From Syncephalis fuscata (lineage: Eukaryota > Zoopagomycota > Zoopagomycetes > Zoopagales > Piptocephalidaceae): DNA of 64,000 bases. Below, piece after piece: positions 24,423-36,794 of the stretch. Numbering within the stretch: position 1 is the first letter of the stretch; every line of letters starts with the position of its first letter. Position numbers and translations under genes: made by a program. Location of the stretch: assembly GCA_025786725.1 (NCBI GenBank), contig JAHLTZ010000013.1:248001-312000 (forward strand), written 5' to 3'. The notes beneath the pieces were generated by a model. That model was not told the DNA's origin. It saw nothing but the letters and a program-made list of their open reading frames with translations, and ran no database searches.

Positions 24423-26464
24423 ATGGATCCTTTAAACACGCAACAATTCACCCCTGCGCTACCATCAAGTCAGCTAAGTCGCAATGATGCTTTTTACGAA
24501 AAAGTTCCACATTGCTGGGACAATTTGTCGCAAAATGAGCGCGATAATGCTGTTGGCTGGGTCGAGGTGTTTGACGAGGCCATTCAGGGTATGTCAAAAT
24601 AATACTAAATAAGCACGTATCTAAATACTAGATGTTTAGAATTTATTTTATTTGCCAATCAAGATTTTACTGTTGGTACTGGTCAACAATGGTAAGTAAC
24701 AGTAGACTTTATATATAACAACAAATTAAAAATGTATATATGTCAAATAGCACTTATCAGTTAGATTGGTTTGGTATGCCACAAGTTTTCTTTACATTTA
24801 GCAGTAAGTACTTATACTCTAATAAACAACTAATTAGAAATAATGTAGACAAAAAACATTACGTGTACAGTAAGTAAATAGTTATTAAAATATTTATACT
24901 AATTAGTAAATTAGAAACGATTACAAAGCTAATGGTTAGTTAATAAGTAATAAAATAAAGTATTAACATTTAATTTAGTTAATATCGTCAAACAATTCAG
25001 ATCAATTAATTCGACATGAAAAGATGTTTATTAAAATGCCTGACTTTAGAAGTAGTACCAATTATTCATTATTATTAGTATTATTATTAACCATAAGTTG
25101 TAGCAACATTTACTGTTCATAAACTTGAAATCGCCATTGTCATACCAGAAGAAACAACCGACGAATACAATCAAGTAAGTTTATAATTATAATTAAACAC
25201 CAAAATAACATATTTGCTACCATTGTAGAAGGTCGGTAGGCGATTTGCGCTTACTACAAAAGACCTTGGTCGGTAAGTATTTAGACTAATTAAAATAAAT
25301 GGATAGCTAATTGCTTATAACAGAGGTCGTACTGGCACAGTACGCCTAGCATTTGATTTCCGAACGCACCAACGCGTTGCTGTTAAGGTTTTACGGCACG
25401 GCCGTAATAATGAATACATTAGAAATGAGGCTAGGACCTTAAGTACAGTGAGAGGCTATCCTTATTTTATAAATGCAGTAAAAGTGATAGCCACCGCCAG
25501 AAAAACGTACTTTGTTCTTAATTATATGCGTGGTGGTAATTTGACTAGCTATATTAATCGTCGTGGCCCACTTCCAGAAATGGAAGTAAAAGATATTTTT
25601 AGGCAACTATTTGAAGGTGTTTTTGTAAGTATTACAATAACTAGTTATTAAAACGCTAACTTTGTATTAGTGTTTGTATACTTCAAGTATTGCGCATGGC
25701 GGTAAGTTTATTTATTTATATATGTTACCATTATTAATTAGTACTATTATTGTCATCATTTAATTAGACATCAAAGTAACTAATTAATTAATTTAATATT
25801 AAGCATAATTACTAACAGCCAAATAGCCCGATAATATATTGTTAGATATGGACTGTCAATTTCCCGAAATTGCGTACACAGACTTTGGAACGACTCATCG
25901 GGTAGGACCTATCTCACAATGCGTTCTTTGTGGCACCAGGCCATATGTGCGCCCGAGGTGATATTATCATCACATTTACGGGAAAATATACTGGCAGCTG
26001 CCAGAGCTGAGGAAGATCAAACAATTTACAACAAGCTAACTTCACCTCCACTAAGTATCCATGGGTATGACACACCCATCGACATGTGGAGTTTGGGAGT
26101 GATACTCTATGAGATGCTATTAGGTAAGCGTGAACAAAAAGCAAAATATTGTACCAACTAGTTATTTTACATTGTAATTAGGACATTGTCCTTATGATGG
26201 CGGACAAAGTGCATATAAATATATAAAAAATATATTACAAACACCACTTGATTTTGGACAAGAAAATCAACTAAGCAGTGAAGGTAAGTTAGGTATTTAT
26301 TCAATAACAATGGCTAACATTGCGCAGCTATTGAGCTGATAAAACAGCTACTTGACATTAACAAGCGCACACGGCTTACAGCGGAAGATGCATTGAACTC
26401 TCCCTGGTTTGATGACATGCGAGAAGCGAATGCAACTGAAATAAATGAACAAATAAATATTTAG
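24423..26464 (+). CDS. FHA-domain serine/threonine kinase (Chk2/Rad53-like), probable frameshift
   Basis: ATG chosen at 24423 (MDPLNTQQF); an in-frame ATG at 24327 would add a hydrophobic leader. About ten exons splice in frame, with introns of roughly 40-180 nt. The N-terminus resembles a divergent FHA domain (DFTVGTGQQC, then YQLDWFGMPQVFFTFS). The kinase domain shows the glycine loop LGRGRTGTVRLA, VAVKVL with the ATP-binding Lys, the catalytic loop HGDIKPDNILLD (HGD instead of HRD), TDFGTT, CGTRPYV, and DMWSLGVILYEMLLG, ending in LLDINKRTRLTAEDALNSPW. At about 25947-25952 one base appears missing, so CGTRPYV is out of frame with APEV. A 38-nt intron could hide this but would delete the CGT-Tyr loop. 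Family role: DNA-damage checkpoint signalling. It is the only recognisable gene between the inverted arms. Confidence 0.75.
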
Positions 26465-26861
26465 AATAAGAATAGTGCTTTATTTTAATAATATGGACAA
26501 TCCTATATAGAAAAAGGAGCTAGCCTAGAAGCATGTATATAGCAATGTCATAATAACACATAAAAGTGTTTTTTGGGTGTAAATGGCTTTTATTTTTTAA
26601 TTGATTTTTAATTGATCTTTTAATTTACTAAATATATGTTCTATAATAATGAGTAGTTCTAAGGGTAAAATGACATTTATTCTTGATGCATTATTGCTTT
26701 ATACTTATAATAGCAATGGTATAGAAGATAATGCTGTACCAGTACTGAGCAATTTTGCAATATTAATATAAAAGCGCGATTTGCTATTATGCTGTTACTG
26801 TATGTGTACATATGTCATCATACTGACCGTGTTGGCTATATTTACTGTTGTTTTTCTATTT
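26465..26861. other. Spacer between the kinase gene and the right arm
   Basis: 397 bp, AT-rich, no ORF; contains the kinase 3' end region. Confidence 0.4.
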
Positions 26862-29800
26862 ATATAATGATATATGGTAGTGTGAATCTACAGTGGTAAT
26901 GATATGTGTAGACTAAGAATATATACATACTAAATAATAAATCTATAGTAGCAAATATTTTTATTATTAATAAAACTCATCGCCCGGTTCCATGTTCAAT
27001 AGGTTGAATATCTAGTTCAATTAGGCAAATACTATTAAATGTAGTCATTTGATCATCAAGTCATACCAAATAGGTAATAAATTAATTATAAACAAACTAT
27101 ATAATATGCGATAGTTGTATCGGATGCACTTGGTTGTATTCTAATTATTCAAGTATCAATAACTTTTTAACCCAAGTAAATATAATAAGCAAATATATAA
27201 ACAACAATAATGAAGTCATTATTATAATACTATATTACTGGAATAAACACACTATACATGCTACTTATTAAAGTCTTCTATTTAAATATATGTATATAAG
27301 TCCCACCACCTCCCACTTTATTACCACCACTTCAATCAAACCAGCACATTTAGCAGATGTGTAATTACAACACCAATCACCACTTGGCGGATGAAAACCA
27401 AATGGGTATATACTTCCATTTGGAAACCCATACCAAGAGGTATTACCAGCAGCAGTACATATACTGCAACTGTGACTTCTGTCAATAAAGCAATAGTTGG
27501 TATTGTAAATTGCACGCAAAATGGTGGAACACGATGGCAAATGTATCCAGATTGCACTTGTCGTCCTGGTACCAATGGTCGAATAGCTATAACAAAAATG
27601 TGTCAGTATTATTTAGTAGTGACAATAAACAAACACTTGACCGGTCGTTGTTTATATGTTGCTTAAGATGGGCCTGTGATGTAACCATTTTTTGCTGTAA
27701 TATGTTATTAAATATTATAGACTAAAAGCGATATTAAAAGTTGTTAATCATGGCAATGATTATAGAACTATGCGTCCACCGGATGAACTGACGATACCGC
27801 CACTAGGCGCAACTATCATATGTCAGAAGCTTATAGAACTACACTAGCATTGTCAAGATGGCAATGCGGTTTAATAAGCAATACGACATACCATAACAAT
27901 TCAAGCGCATCCATAAGCACTACTAGGCTACTGGTTTACCCAGTTGTAGTTAGTGTGCAAATATGAGCACACGAATATCATAATACATTGCAATTAAACA
28001 ACGCATTGCCATACACTGATGCATTATTAAAAGGTGCAATATAACAGTTAGCCTTTACTACGTCGCAAGCGATCGTATAAACATCATCTAGCTGTCCCAC
28101 AAAACTTTCCCTAGTAAGCTCCATCAATGTTGTATTCACTAGTAAACCAGGAGTTTTGGATGATATTTAAGACTAATGTTAACTGCAATCTTCTACTAAT
28201 ACCCACAAGTAAACAGCATGGTAGTAAATATTCACTTAGCATAAGTGTTTACTTACCACATCAGTTCTAGTGTGTGGCGGTAGCATTCCGCAAGTTAAAT
28301 ACTACTCCACACCTCCAGCGCGCATTCAATACAAATGGACACTAACATATGGCTACCCATCACAGGTTGCCGCATCAACATGAGGTGGGTGTACATCAGC
28401 AATATCCAACTTGCTAAATATCGATACTGCGCACCCAGAACTTCCACATGTCTCCGCACTACGCTAGTATACAGCCACCCATTACAGGCAGCCATATAAT
28501 TGCTGAGCCAGTATAGCGCAATAGTCTGCAAATATTGTGCCATACATTCAACACAGCCCACAAGCAAGAACACAGTATATCATGATCAACCTGCAAAGGG
28601 ATCCCACGCCACTGGATGTAACTACCATACCTGATGCTTATACTGTAAACTAGTGTGGTTACAGCGCATTAACAACTAGAAACAGAAGAAGGCGGGATAG
28701 CGAGCAAAAATGGGCCCACACACCCTTATGAGCCTAATCTAAGACATGTCTATCAATTAGGATCGACAGTATTGGCAAAGAGTACGTGGTGGCTGTTTAT
28801 TGGCGTATTGCACCTAGTTGGAACATTGTGGTGCACGGATGCTATCGGATCTGTATATCGGATCATAATCCCTTCCCTCTTTCCAAACCTACTCGCTTTC
28901 GTTTTTTATTCGCTGGCCATTTCCGCGCAAGATCAATCAATTGGCCAATGCACCCAAGATTTGCCAAATGCAACCATTTTAATTGATTGTGCCGTCATAC
29001 TAGCGATTTTCCGACACTATCAAATGCGCCTGCTTTTTCAAAATGCTTGCCATTCTGCACACAATTAGGTGGATCGATATAACTGATTCTATTACTTTAT
29101 TAGTTAAATGAAATGGCTTGATTTCCTTTAAAAACGACGTGTCACATAATCTACCGATTGAGTTTTAATGCTGCTAAACAGAAATAAAATACATCTTATT
29201 TATATTGAACTATAGAGTGTAGTGAAACTGGTTAAATGAAAACAGGAATAAACACGTAGCTTTATACACTGCAAGGGCCAGTACAACGTAGCACATGCAT
29301 GCATGGCTGAATGATTATCTAAACATCTATAGACACAATAGTTGATGTCAAGCTATGATCAGAGCTGTAGTAGCAATAAACACAACGCTGAAGTGTTTGC
29401 AAACATATTGTTATCATTGCTTTATTTTACTAACAACACACTTTATGATAATGAGTAGTTTTTGGTGCTAAATGACTTTTATTTTTAATGCACTATTTAT
29501 TTACTTAGAACGTGCTCTACGATCTACCAATTTGTTAGGTAGATTGACTTTTATTATTCACATTCCGCTTGTTAATAATTTAAACGCGTCTTTATAAATA
29601 TTGGCTGATAGGATCCACAGTTCACAGCCTATGCCATTACAGTTTCCTTTCTCTTTCTTCACACTGATAGTATATACCCACTGCCTATAATTACACATAC
29701 CATATATGCCATCCAGTTAGTGCTAATGGTTGAATGCTTACTAGCTTAAGTGCAAATGCTTTTTAAACCACTTTATTTTGTATTCTCTCACGACAACATC

Positions 29801-30165
29801 TTTCTTATAGTCAGTGGCAACTGTATCGCATTTCATCGATCTTATTATGTTGCGCTACTTGTTCTGAACCGGTACTACAGACGACATTAGAGCCTGTGGT
29901 TGGTTGCTGACCAAACCTTTTATGTCTACATATTATAACGACTACATTTTAAACATGTGTTGTTTTACAAGAATATAGATAAGTAGCACGATTTCAATTG
30001 AGTTGGTATGTTTTCTGCAAACACAAAAGATGTTATGCAAATAGGCATATGCATTCTTATAATCAACTGCCTGACGATAACACAGACAGCCAATGCTATG
30101 TTGTTGTTGTTGCTATGCTGACTGGAACTATCGCATGATAATCTATCATTTTTGCTTTAAACTAT
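26862..30165 (-). repeat. Right arm of the 3.3-kb inverted repeat
   Basis: The inverted counterpart of 19696-23005, same length within about 6 bp. It ends outward at GCTTTAAACTATT, followed by unrelated DNA (TACCCATCC). No target-site duplication is visible when the flanks of the two arms are compared. Divergence is low and spread evenly, as expected for a duplicated block kept similar by recent origin or gene conversion. Confidence 0.93.
27391..27666 (+). CDS. Short Cys-containing ORF in the right arm, doubtful
   Basis: ATG-initiated frame of 91 residues with a cysteine/glycine-rich core: VNCTQNGGTRWQMYPDCTCR, then PGTNGR, reminiscent of an EGF-like or other small disulfide module. The left-arm equivalent is broken upstream by a one-base indel, leaving only the C-terminal 64 residues open. 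No signal peptide is visible. The opposite strand is also open and contains NTSWYGFPNGSIYPFGFHPP followed by SGDWCCNYTSAKC, so which strand was ever coding is unclear. Low confidence. Confidence 0.2.
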   Translation: MKTKWVYTSIWKPIPRGITSSSTYTATVTSVNKAIVGIVNCTQNGGTRWQMYPDCTCRPGTNGRIAITKMCQYYLVVTINKHLTGRCLYVA

Positions 30166-30505
30166 TTACCCATCCATTAATTGTCGCAATTTTTAGTTAA
30201 TGTATATTTGTTTCATCAATATACTGTGTGATCAAGAAAGACATACTTTATTATCCATATCAGATGTCAAATAGTGCACACTTATACATGCTCATATTTT
30301 AATGCTAAATAGCTCACTAATATTAAATGTATATTTAATCTTTAAATCTTTACAATATTTAATAAAGCTTACTGGTTTGTACATTTTTAATTCTACCGTT
30401 AATGGCGGACTTTCAATACAAAATACTCAAAACAGCCAAATACGCTACGTCATTACACTAGTTTCTTTTCTTTTCATTCTTATTCATCGCCATCTCACCT
30501 TGCCT

Positions 30506-31612
30506 ATGTCATTATCTTTCATTTCTCGTTCTTTAAGAACAAGATTGTTGCTTGGTCCCAATTCTGGGCTATTGGTATGATAGTTGCTAGAAACTTGATA
30601 ATATTTGCTTAGCTGATAGAAATTTACAGACAGCAATTGGAACCAAACGGTTTAGCACTGCTACTCGACAAAGTCAGGCACTAATCCCATTTGTAATAGA
30701 GCAAACAGTAAGTTAATAGCATTCAAAAGCTGGCATATGTTTTTAATTAGATGGATTAACATTAGAGCCGCGGTGAACGCTCCTATGATATATTTTCTCG
30801 TTTATTGAAAGAACGAATTATTTGCCTCAATGGAGAGGTAAATTTGTTGATATTCTGTGTACACTAATGCCAATAGCGCGTATATAGGTGCACGATGGCC
30901 TGGCGTCCAGTCTAGTTGCACAGCTATTGTTTCTAGAGTCAGAAAATCCAGAGAAGCCAATCAGCATGTATATTAATAGTCCAGGAGGCAGTGTTACCGC
31001 TGGTATGGCCATTTACGATACTGTAAGTTCTTATTTTTTATATTACGACCATTAATTAACCCAATATCCCATTAGATGCAAGTAGGTTGCTTAGATTACA
31101 AATAAACAATGAAACTCAATATCATATTGCTTGTAGTATATTCAATCGCCGGTATCCACACTTTGTATAGGACAAGCATGTTCAATGGGCTCATTATTAC
31201 TAGCCGGTGGTAAGCTTAATTTATTTCATGATTAATACGCTTAAAACTAATACAATTAATTACCGAGTAGGTGCACCTGGTAAACGATTTGCTCTGCCCA
31301 ATTCCAGTATTATGCTACACCAGCCATCGGGAGGTGCATCCGGTCAAGCCAGTGATATTGCTATCCACGCACGTGAAATACTACGTGTACGTGATCGTCT
31401 AAATCAAATTTATCAATCGCACACAGGACAAGATGCCGCCACTATTGGTAAGTAGTAATTTGATATCTATTGGATAGCTAACGTATATATATATGGTGTG
31501 TACAGAAAAAACACTTGAAAGAGATTTTTTTATGACTGCAGAAGAAGCAATGAAGTTTGGTGTCATTGACAAGATATTGGAACGACGTGCTGCTACTCAA
31601 ATAATTGCTTAG
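30506..31612 (+). CDS. CLPP: Mitochondrial ATP-dependent Clp protease proteolytic subunit
   Basis: ATG at 30506 begins an Arg/Ser/Leu-rich mitochondrial presequence ([18 protein letters not shown]). After a 55-nt intron (30575-30629) the mature enzyme follows: [20 protein letters not shown], then [54 protein letters not shown] (nucleophile Ser), [20 protein letters not shown] (catalytic His) and a conserved [16 protein letters not shown] end. The catalytic Asp is expected in the HTGQDAATI segment. A 6-nt exon (31076-31081, ATGCAA) supplies the conserved Met-Gln of DTMQYI. ClpP forms a double heptamer with ClpX in the matrix and degrades unfolded proteins. The gene lies 340 bp right of the repeat island and looks undamaged. 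Confidence 0.95.
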
Positions 31613-32102
31613 GTATTATAGATGAATAGTAAATTTGATTATCAATAAAAGCAAAATAATTTGCTACCAAGTTAGTTACTATTGATATAGATCTCAGTTT
31701 GATAAAGTGTGTGTGTGTATTGCTCCAATATGTAACATTTAACTAATAGACTGACTATCCATTTGTATTGTTATTAACGTTAATCTGGCGTTTTAAAACA
31801 ATATTTTGTATATTCATTAGAATCGAATAAAATTGTATTCATTACAAATAAATTTTTAGAAATGTTATTCTTTATTTCATATAAGAAGAACATACACCAA
31901 TATTAATAAAATAACAAAAATTAGAACCAAAAGATAGCCAGTCTAATCAATTAGTAGTTGCATTGTATTCTAATCAATACAAAAGCGCAATAATAATAAA
32001 GTAGTAATATAATAATAATAATAATAATAATATAAAATGAACAATGCAAGTAACTATGCTTAAACTAAAGCTAATACTGATTATAGACGAGCTCTTATGG
32101 CT
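31613..32102. other. Convergent intergenic region
   Basis: 490 bp, AT-rich, with an (AAT)n run at about 32011-32030; no ORF. Confidence 0.45.
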
Positions 32103-35100
32103 CTAGTCGGAACTTGAGCTCTTCATAGGCCGTGACACTGGATCCCATTGATCAAATTGCCGCTGTAGTTGCTCAACATCACGTAATAGCACCGCATTCT
32201 TAAGTAGCCGTCGATCTTCAAGTAGTCCACGCATAATCCACGGCAAGTAGTATGGATTAAGACGCTCATCGGCCTGGAATGGTGTAAGTACCGGATCGGC
32301 TGGATGTTCCAACGACTGACCTCGTGGTGGTTCTGGATGGGCATCAAATAGCCAACGCACCGCCAATCTATAATCAATATCAACATCACGATTAGTACTA
32401 CGTATGGCTGGTAAATAGCCTAAACTTACGTGTATACTTGTAGCTCTTCATAAATGGTTGAATGGCCTTGTGTGCCACTGTACAGTGAACCGGCAATCGC
32501 TTCACTTAGATAGACAATAAGACCATGGTCGTGTATGCCATGATTACGCAAACGCAAAGCAAATGAAATAAGACTAGTAAGAAAGTCGCCCGTATAATCA
32601 ATACCATCGATGTAAATGGCCCGTAATAAAGAAGGATGCGAGAAGCCGTGCATAATACCCGAATATAACTATGATTGCCATAATTATTAATAAAATCAGT
32701 CGTATTGATCAAATAAATAAACTTACCGGCACTACTTGATCGGCCATAGATCCAACACATACCACTTTAACACCTTGTTTAAGCACCGTATGCATATCCT
32801 TACGATAGCAAACGCTAACTTCCCGTTCGGCATCCATGAAATGAAATAGTTCTCGTGCTGCATCTGCTTCAACATATCGCACAACAACATTATCTTTTAA
32901 AAAGGGGAATGGGCCATGAGAAATACCGGCCATAGCTAGTAAACAGACACGTTGCCGATCAGTGCGTACCAATCCTTCACGCAACAGTCGAGCAAGTAAC
33001 ATGGTAGAAACGGGCGTACCTTGTGAATGTGTTGTAACAAATACACAATCAGCCTCAGTAAGTGCTTGGCGCCAAGATGCACGTTCAGGGGCCATTAATG
33101 CTGCATACAACTTTTCTACTCGGTGTAATATCTTGCCTTCACCATTCAGTGGTATTAATGTAATAGCATCGGCGGCCAATTGGATTTGGTGTGTTTCATA
33201 CAAGAATTGACGCACGGCTTTTTCCATCTGTTCACAAAACTTTTCCGATGTACCTGTCGGTTCACCAAACACTATAATGATCAATATTAGTATTGGTATT
33301 GGTATTAATATTAATATGCTTTATATAATTACTTTTTTGAATAAGTTTTACTGGTACCCAGCCATGAACACCGATAATGGCCACCTTTTTAACACGAGGA
33401 CGAGTCACTTGTCGTGATGGGAATAAATAACTACTAACAGCCTCGACAGCCTGTGCTACAATACCACCACTCATTTGATTTGATCGTCGAGCCAGATCTG
33501 CTTCAAATGCCGGTAGAACATAGTTATTTGATATAGACTCAAATGTGTTAGTAACATTTTTGGATCTGTGACCTGTTGATGAAGTAGGACGTGATGGAGT
33601 TGATGACACACTACCACGACGACTTTGCTGTTGACTTGAACTGCCATTTGCCGTATTCTGATCTTTTGCATTAGATGGTTTCTTTTCCGATGATGCTGGC
33701 GATAAATCACTCTTTTCTTGTTCATTTAATGATGCTGTATCGTTATTTTTCTTTTTAGCGTCTTTTTTACTTGATGGAGCTGAAGTTGATGTTTCTACAT
33801 CAGCTTTATCCTTTTCATCATTTTTGATAAGTCGTTGTGCTTGGGCATTGGCTGTGGCAGAAGAACTGAAGAAATAAGACCAAGCCGATCGAGTAGATGG
33901 CATAGTTGATATTAGTGGATTAACAGGCACATCGTCATTACTAATGGCATGGCTAGTTGTAGATTCATTACTGTGCTTTTCTTCAGTGTGTTCAATATCA
34001 GTTGATTCAGTTGTAGAAACTGTTGGATCCAATTCTCCATACCACCATGACCACAAATAGCCCGATGATGGTTTAGCTACTTGGTTATCGTCAGCGCTTA
34101 ACACTTCTTCTTTTTGTTCTTCTACTAGCATTGCTGTTTCTTGAGCCATAGTCGCTGTTTCAGTCATGGCTGTTGCTTCTTCTACCGGTTCTGCTATAGT
34201 CTCTGGTGCTGTTCTCCAAGTAAAGAACCATGATGATCTCGATTGATTAGGATGATTGCCATCATCACTGTTATTGTTATTGCCATGCCCATTAGCATGC
34301 TTATAAGTTGTAGATGCTGAAAAAGACTCGGTATTAACTTCAGCCATCGTTTCTGTGTCTACTTCTTTCTTTAATGGTAAAATAGATTCATTTTCACTCT
34401 CTTTTTCTTTCTCTGGTTCTTCTTCAATTGTTGGAACAGACTCTGGTGCATTCCAGTAGTTAAATGGCCACCAACTACCTGAAGCAGCCGCCATTACCTC
34501 ATCGTTATTGTTGCTATTATTTTCATAAAGTGTTGTTGATGTATTTGCTAGTTCAGATACCGTTGCATCTACACTTGATGCAACAGATGGCATCACTACT
34601 GATTCAGCAGTAGTTGTTTGTTGTTCTTCATCAATAGTTGTTTGTTGTTCTTCAGCTGTATAATATCCAAACCACCAACTGGATCGTTGAGAGGAAGGTG
34701 CAGCAATTGCATCACTTTTAGATGTAGATATCTCTTCTTTGTTTGTTACATCTATTGAAGCATCATGTTGGCTGGTTGTTTGAATAGCGGTTGGCTCATT
34801 AGTAGTAGTAGTGTTAGTGACTTCTTCTTGTACAGTAGTCGATTCATAATCACCACCATAAAACCACCAGCTTTTTCGATGTTCATTCTTTGTTTCTGAA
34901 GTGTTAGATGATTTGTTTAATGCAGTCGAATAGTTATTTGAAGAAGTAATAGGCATAGTAGCACTTCTTTCACATTGTAATCCTTTTGGATGATATTTAT
35001 CATCGATATTCATATCACTACTGCCTTCAACTACATTTGAGAGTTCATTGATGCCACTCTTTTCTGTACTAGTCATTGGAAGACGTGACGTTGAAGCTGA

Positions 35101-36123
35101 TGCTTCTGATGAACAATAAAACCACCAGCCGCCACTTTCTTTGGGCTTTTCCTCTTCTGATCGCTGTTTCATATCATTTGTGGTAGTTTGTGTAGTTACA
35201 CTATGTCGCCGTTGTATTTGAGATGATTTATCTACATTATTACTAAAATTACGATTATTCTGATGATATGAAATAGCCGCCACAGTTTCAGATACTGCTT
35301 CAGCAACTGCCTTATTTGTATTATTAGTATCGTTCGCTGTCATTGTTGTTGGTGATGCAACCAGTGAAAGATGGTCTGTATCACTTTTCAACGCCAATTG
35401 AGCTGCTACCACCGATAGTTCTTTCTTGGCTATTGATGGACAGTCTTTTAGTCCACTATCCTTACTGAGTTGTTCTGATAATTGACTGGTTATTGGCGTG
35501 GCGTTAACTGTGGTGGTAGTTGCAGCGACAGTGACGTCTGCAGCCGTACCAGTTACTAAAGAGGCTGATGAACGTGATGCACGAGTGTTGTTTAAAAGAG
35601 ACCGTAAACTGCCACGCTGTGGCTGTGGTATAGTGGACTGCTCAGTATGAATTATATCTAGAGCGGCTGGATCTAGTTGGCCAGCAATGGCGGTAACAAC
35701 ACGCGCTGTACTAGCACTTGCTGTAGTCTGTTCTGTTGATGGTTCACGTACAAGACCTACTCCGCCAATACCACTACTTAGACCAATACCGTTACTGCCA
35801 AACACTACTAATGAGGCAGGTCTAGTCTTACGTGGGCTTTTTTGTCGTGCTGCAACTGATACCGGTGATCTTCTGTCTTGTTTCTCGCTATCACTGCTGT
35901 TTAATGGGTGAGCTTTACTAGACAAGGAAGTAAATGAACCGGCTCTATTATTAAGTGAGCGTCGATAGTCAATTTCACGTCCTAATGAAGAAGAGAATGA
36001 AGCAGTGACAGAGGATATGGCCGTTGAAGCCACACTAGGTCGAGTTGACTGTCTTCCAACGATTGGAATCGCCGTTGAAGGTTGTTGTGAATCCGTAACG
36101 GATTCCTCTTCTGACATATGCAT
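32103..36123 (-). CDS. YML020W-like protein with serine-hydrolase-type core and Trp-rich repeats
   Basis: ATG at 36123 (MHMSEEES); an upstream in-frame TTG at 36204 is not used. Residues 1 to about 900 are low-complexity Ser/Thr/Ala-rich sequence. They carry seven spaced aromatic motifs: GGWWFYC, KSWWFYGG, SSWWFGYY, GSWWPFNYW, SSWFFTWR, LWSWWYGE and SAWSYFF. The conserved C-terminal part starts at VKKVAIIGVHGWVPVK. After an intron it continues with GEPTGTSEKFCEQM, then VFVTTHSQGTPVS (nucleophile-elbow-like), MAGISHGPFPFLKDN and VVCVGSMADQVVPVSL (Asp-containing loop). After further introns it reads HPSLLRAIYIDG and ADERLNPYYLPWIMRGLLED. This block is the fungal YML020W family, of unknown biochemical role with a lipase-like fold. 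The seven-fold repeat suggests multivalent membrane or protein contacts (inference). Confidence 0.82.
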
Positions 36124-36794
36124 TGAAATCGAAATAAGCAGACAACTATTATGATAAGTATGTTGCAGTAAACAACACTCCAGCAGACTATAAATAGCCA
36201 CCAAAATAGGTGCTATTGACTAATATATATATATATGTATATAACAAAATATAGAAAAGGAGAAAGAAAAGGGCACAATAATGTAGTGACGAGTTGTTAC
36301 TGTTACTGTTACTACTGTTACTACTGTTGCTGTTGTTGTTGTAGTAGTGCTACGATGATTGCCGTAGCTACGGTTATGACTAATGACTATGTGTTTAAAG
36401 TAGTCAGACTATGCATGTCAACGTTAGATGTGGTACAGAAGCAAGTAGGTGTCTATTTGACTCATATATGCAGATGTATACTGACCTTTTATTGTGAATT
36501 GAGTCAACTAGATGACATCTGTAAGTAAAAAGAAATATCACATGGGAAAAGATGAGATGAGGAGTAGGTTGAGGTGTGTATGTGCGTGTGTATATATATA
36601 TGTGTGGATGAGTGAGTGGATTGAGTTCCTATTGCTGGTTGATAAGTGAACAGTAAAAAATAAAGGCTTATTGTTACATTTTGGTTCTTTAAATTAATTT
36701 ATTGGGGATAAAAATGTTGTATGGGGTTTTGTTTATCTTATAAAGGCATTCAGACTACTAAATATGATAATAATCTTAATAAATAAATATATAT
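36124..36794. other. Intergenic region with triplet-rich tract
   Basis: 671 bp between the 5' end of the YML020W-like gene and the 3' end of TRM10. It contains a (TA)n run at about 36221-36240, a TGTTAC/TGT-rich tract at 36295-36345, and a (TG/TA)n tract near 36580-36610. The open frame 36235-36528 simply translates the tract and is not a gene. Confidence 0.5.

Noticed and set aside
33471-33725. Minus-strand ORF rich in His/Gln/Arg
   Set aside because: Shadow of the YML020W-like coding sequence in another frame.
36235-36528. 98-codon plus-strand ORF with a CYCYCYYCYYCC run
   Set aside because: It is a translation of a TGT/TAC triplet tract in the promoter region of the YML020W-like gene; composition, not a gene.
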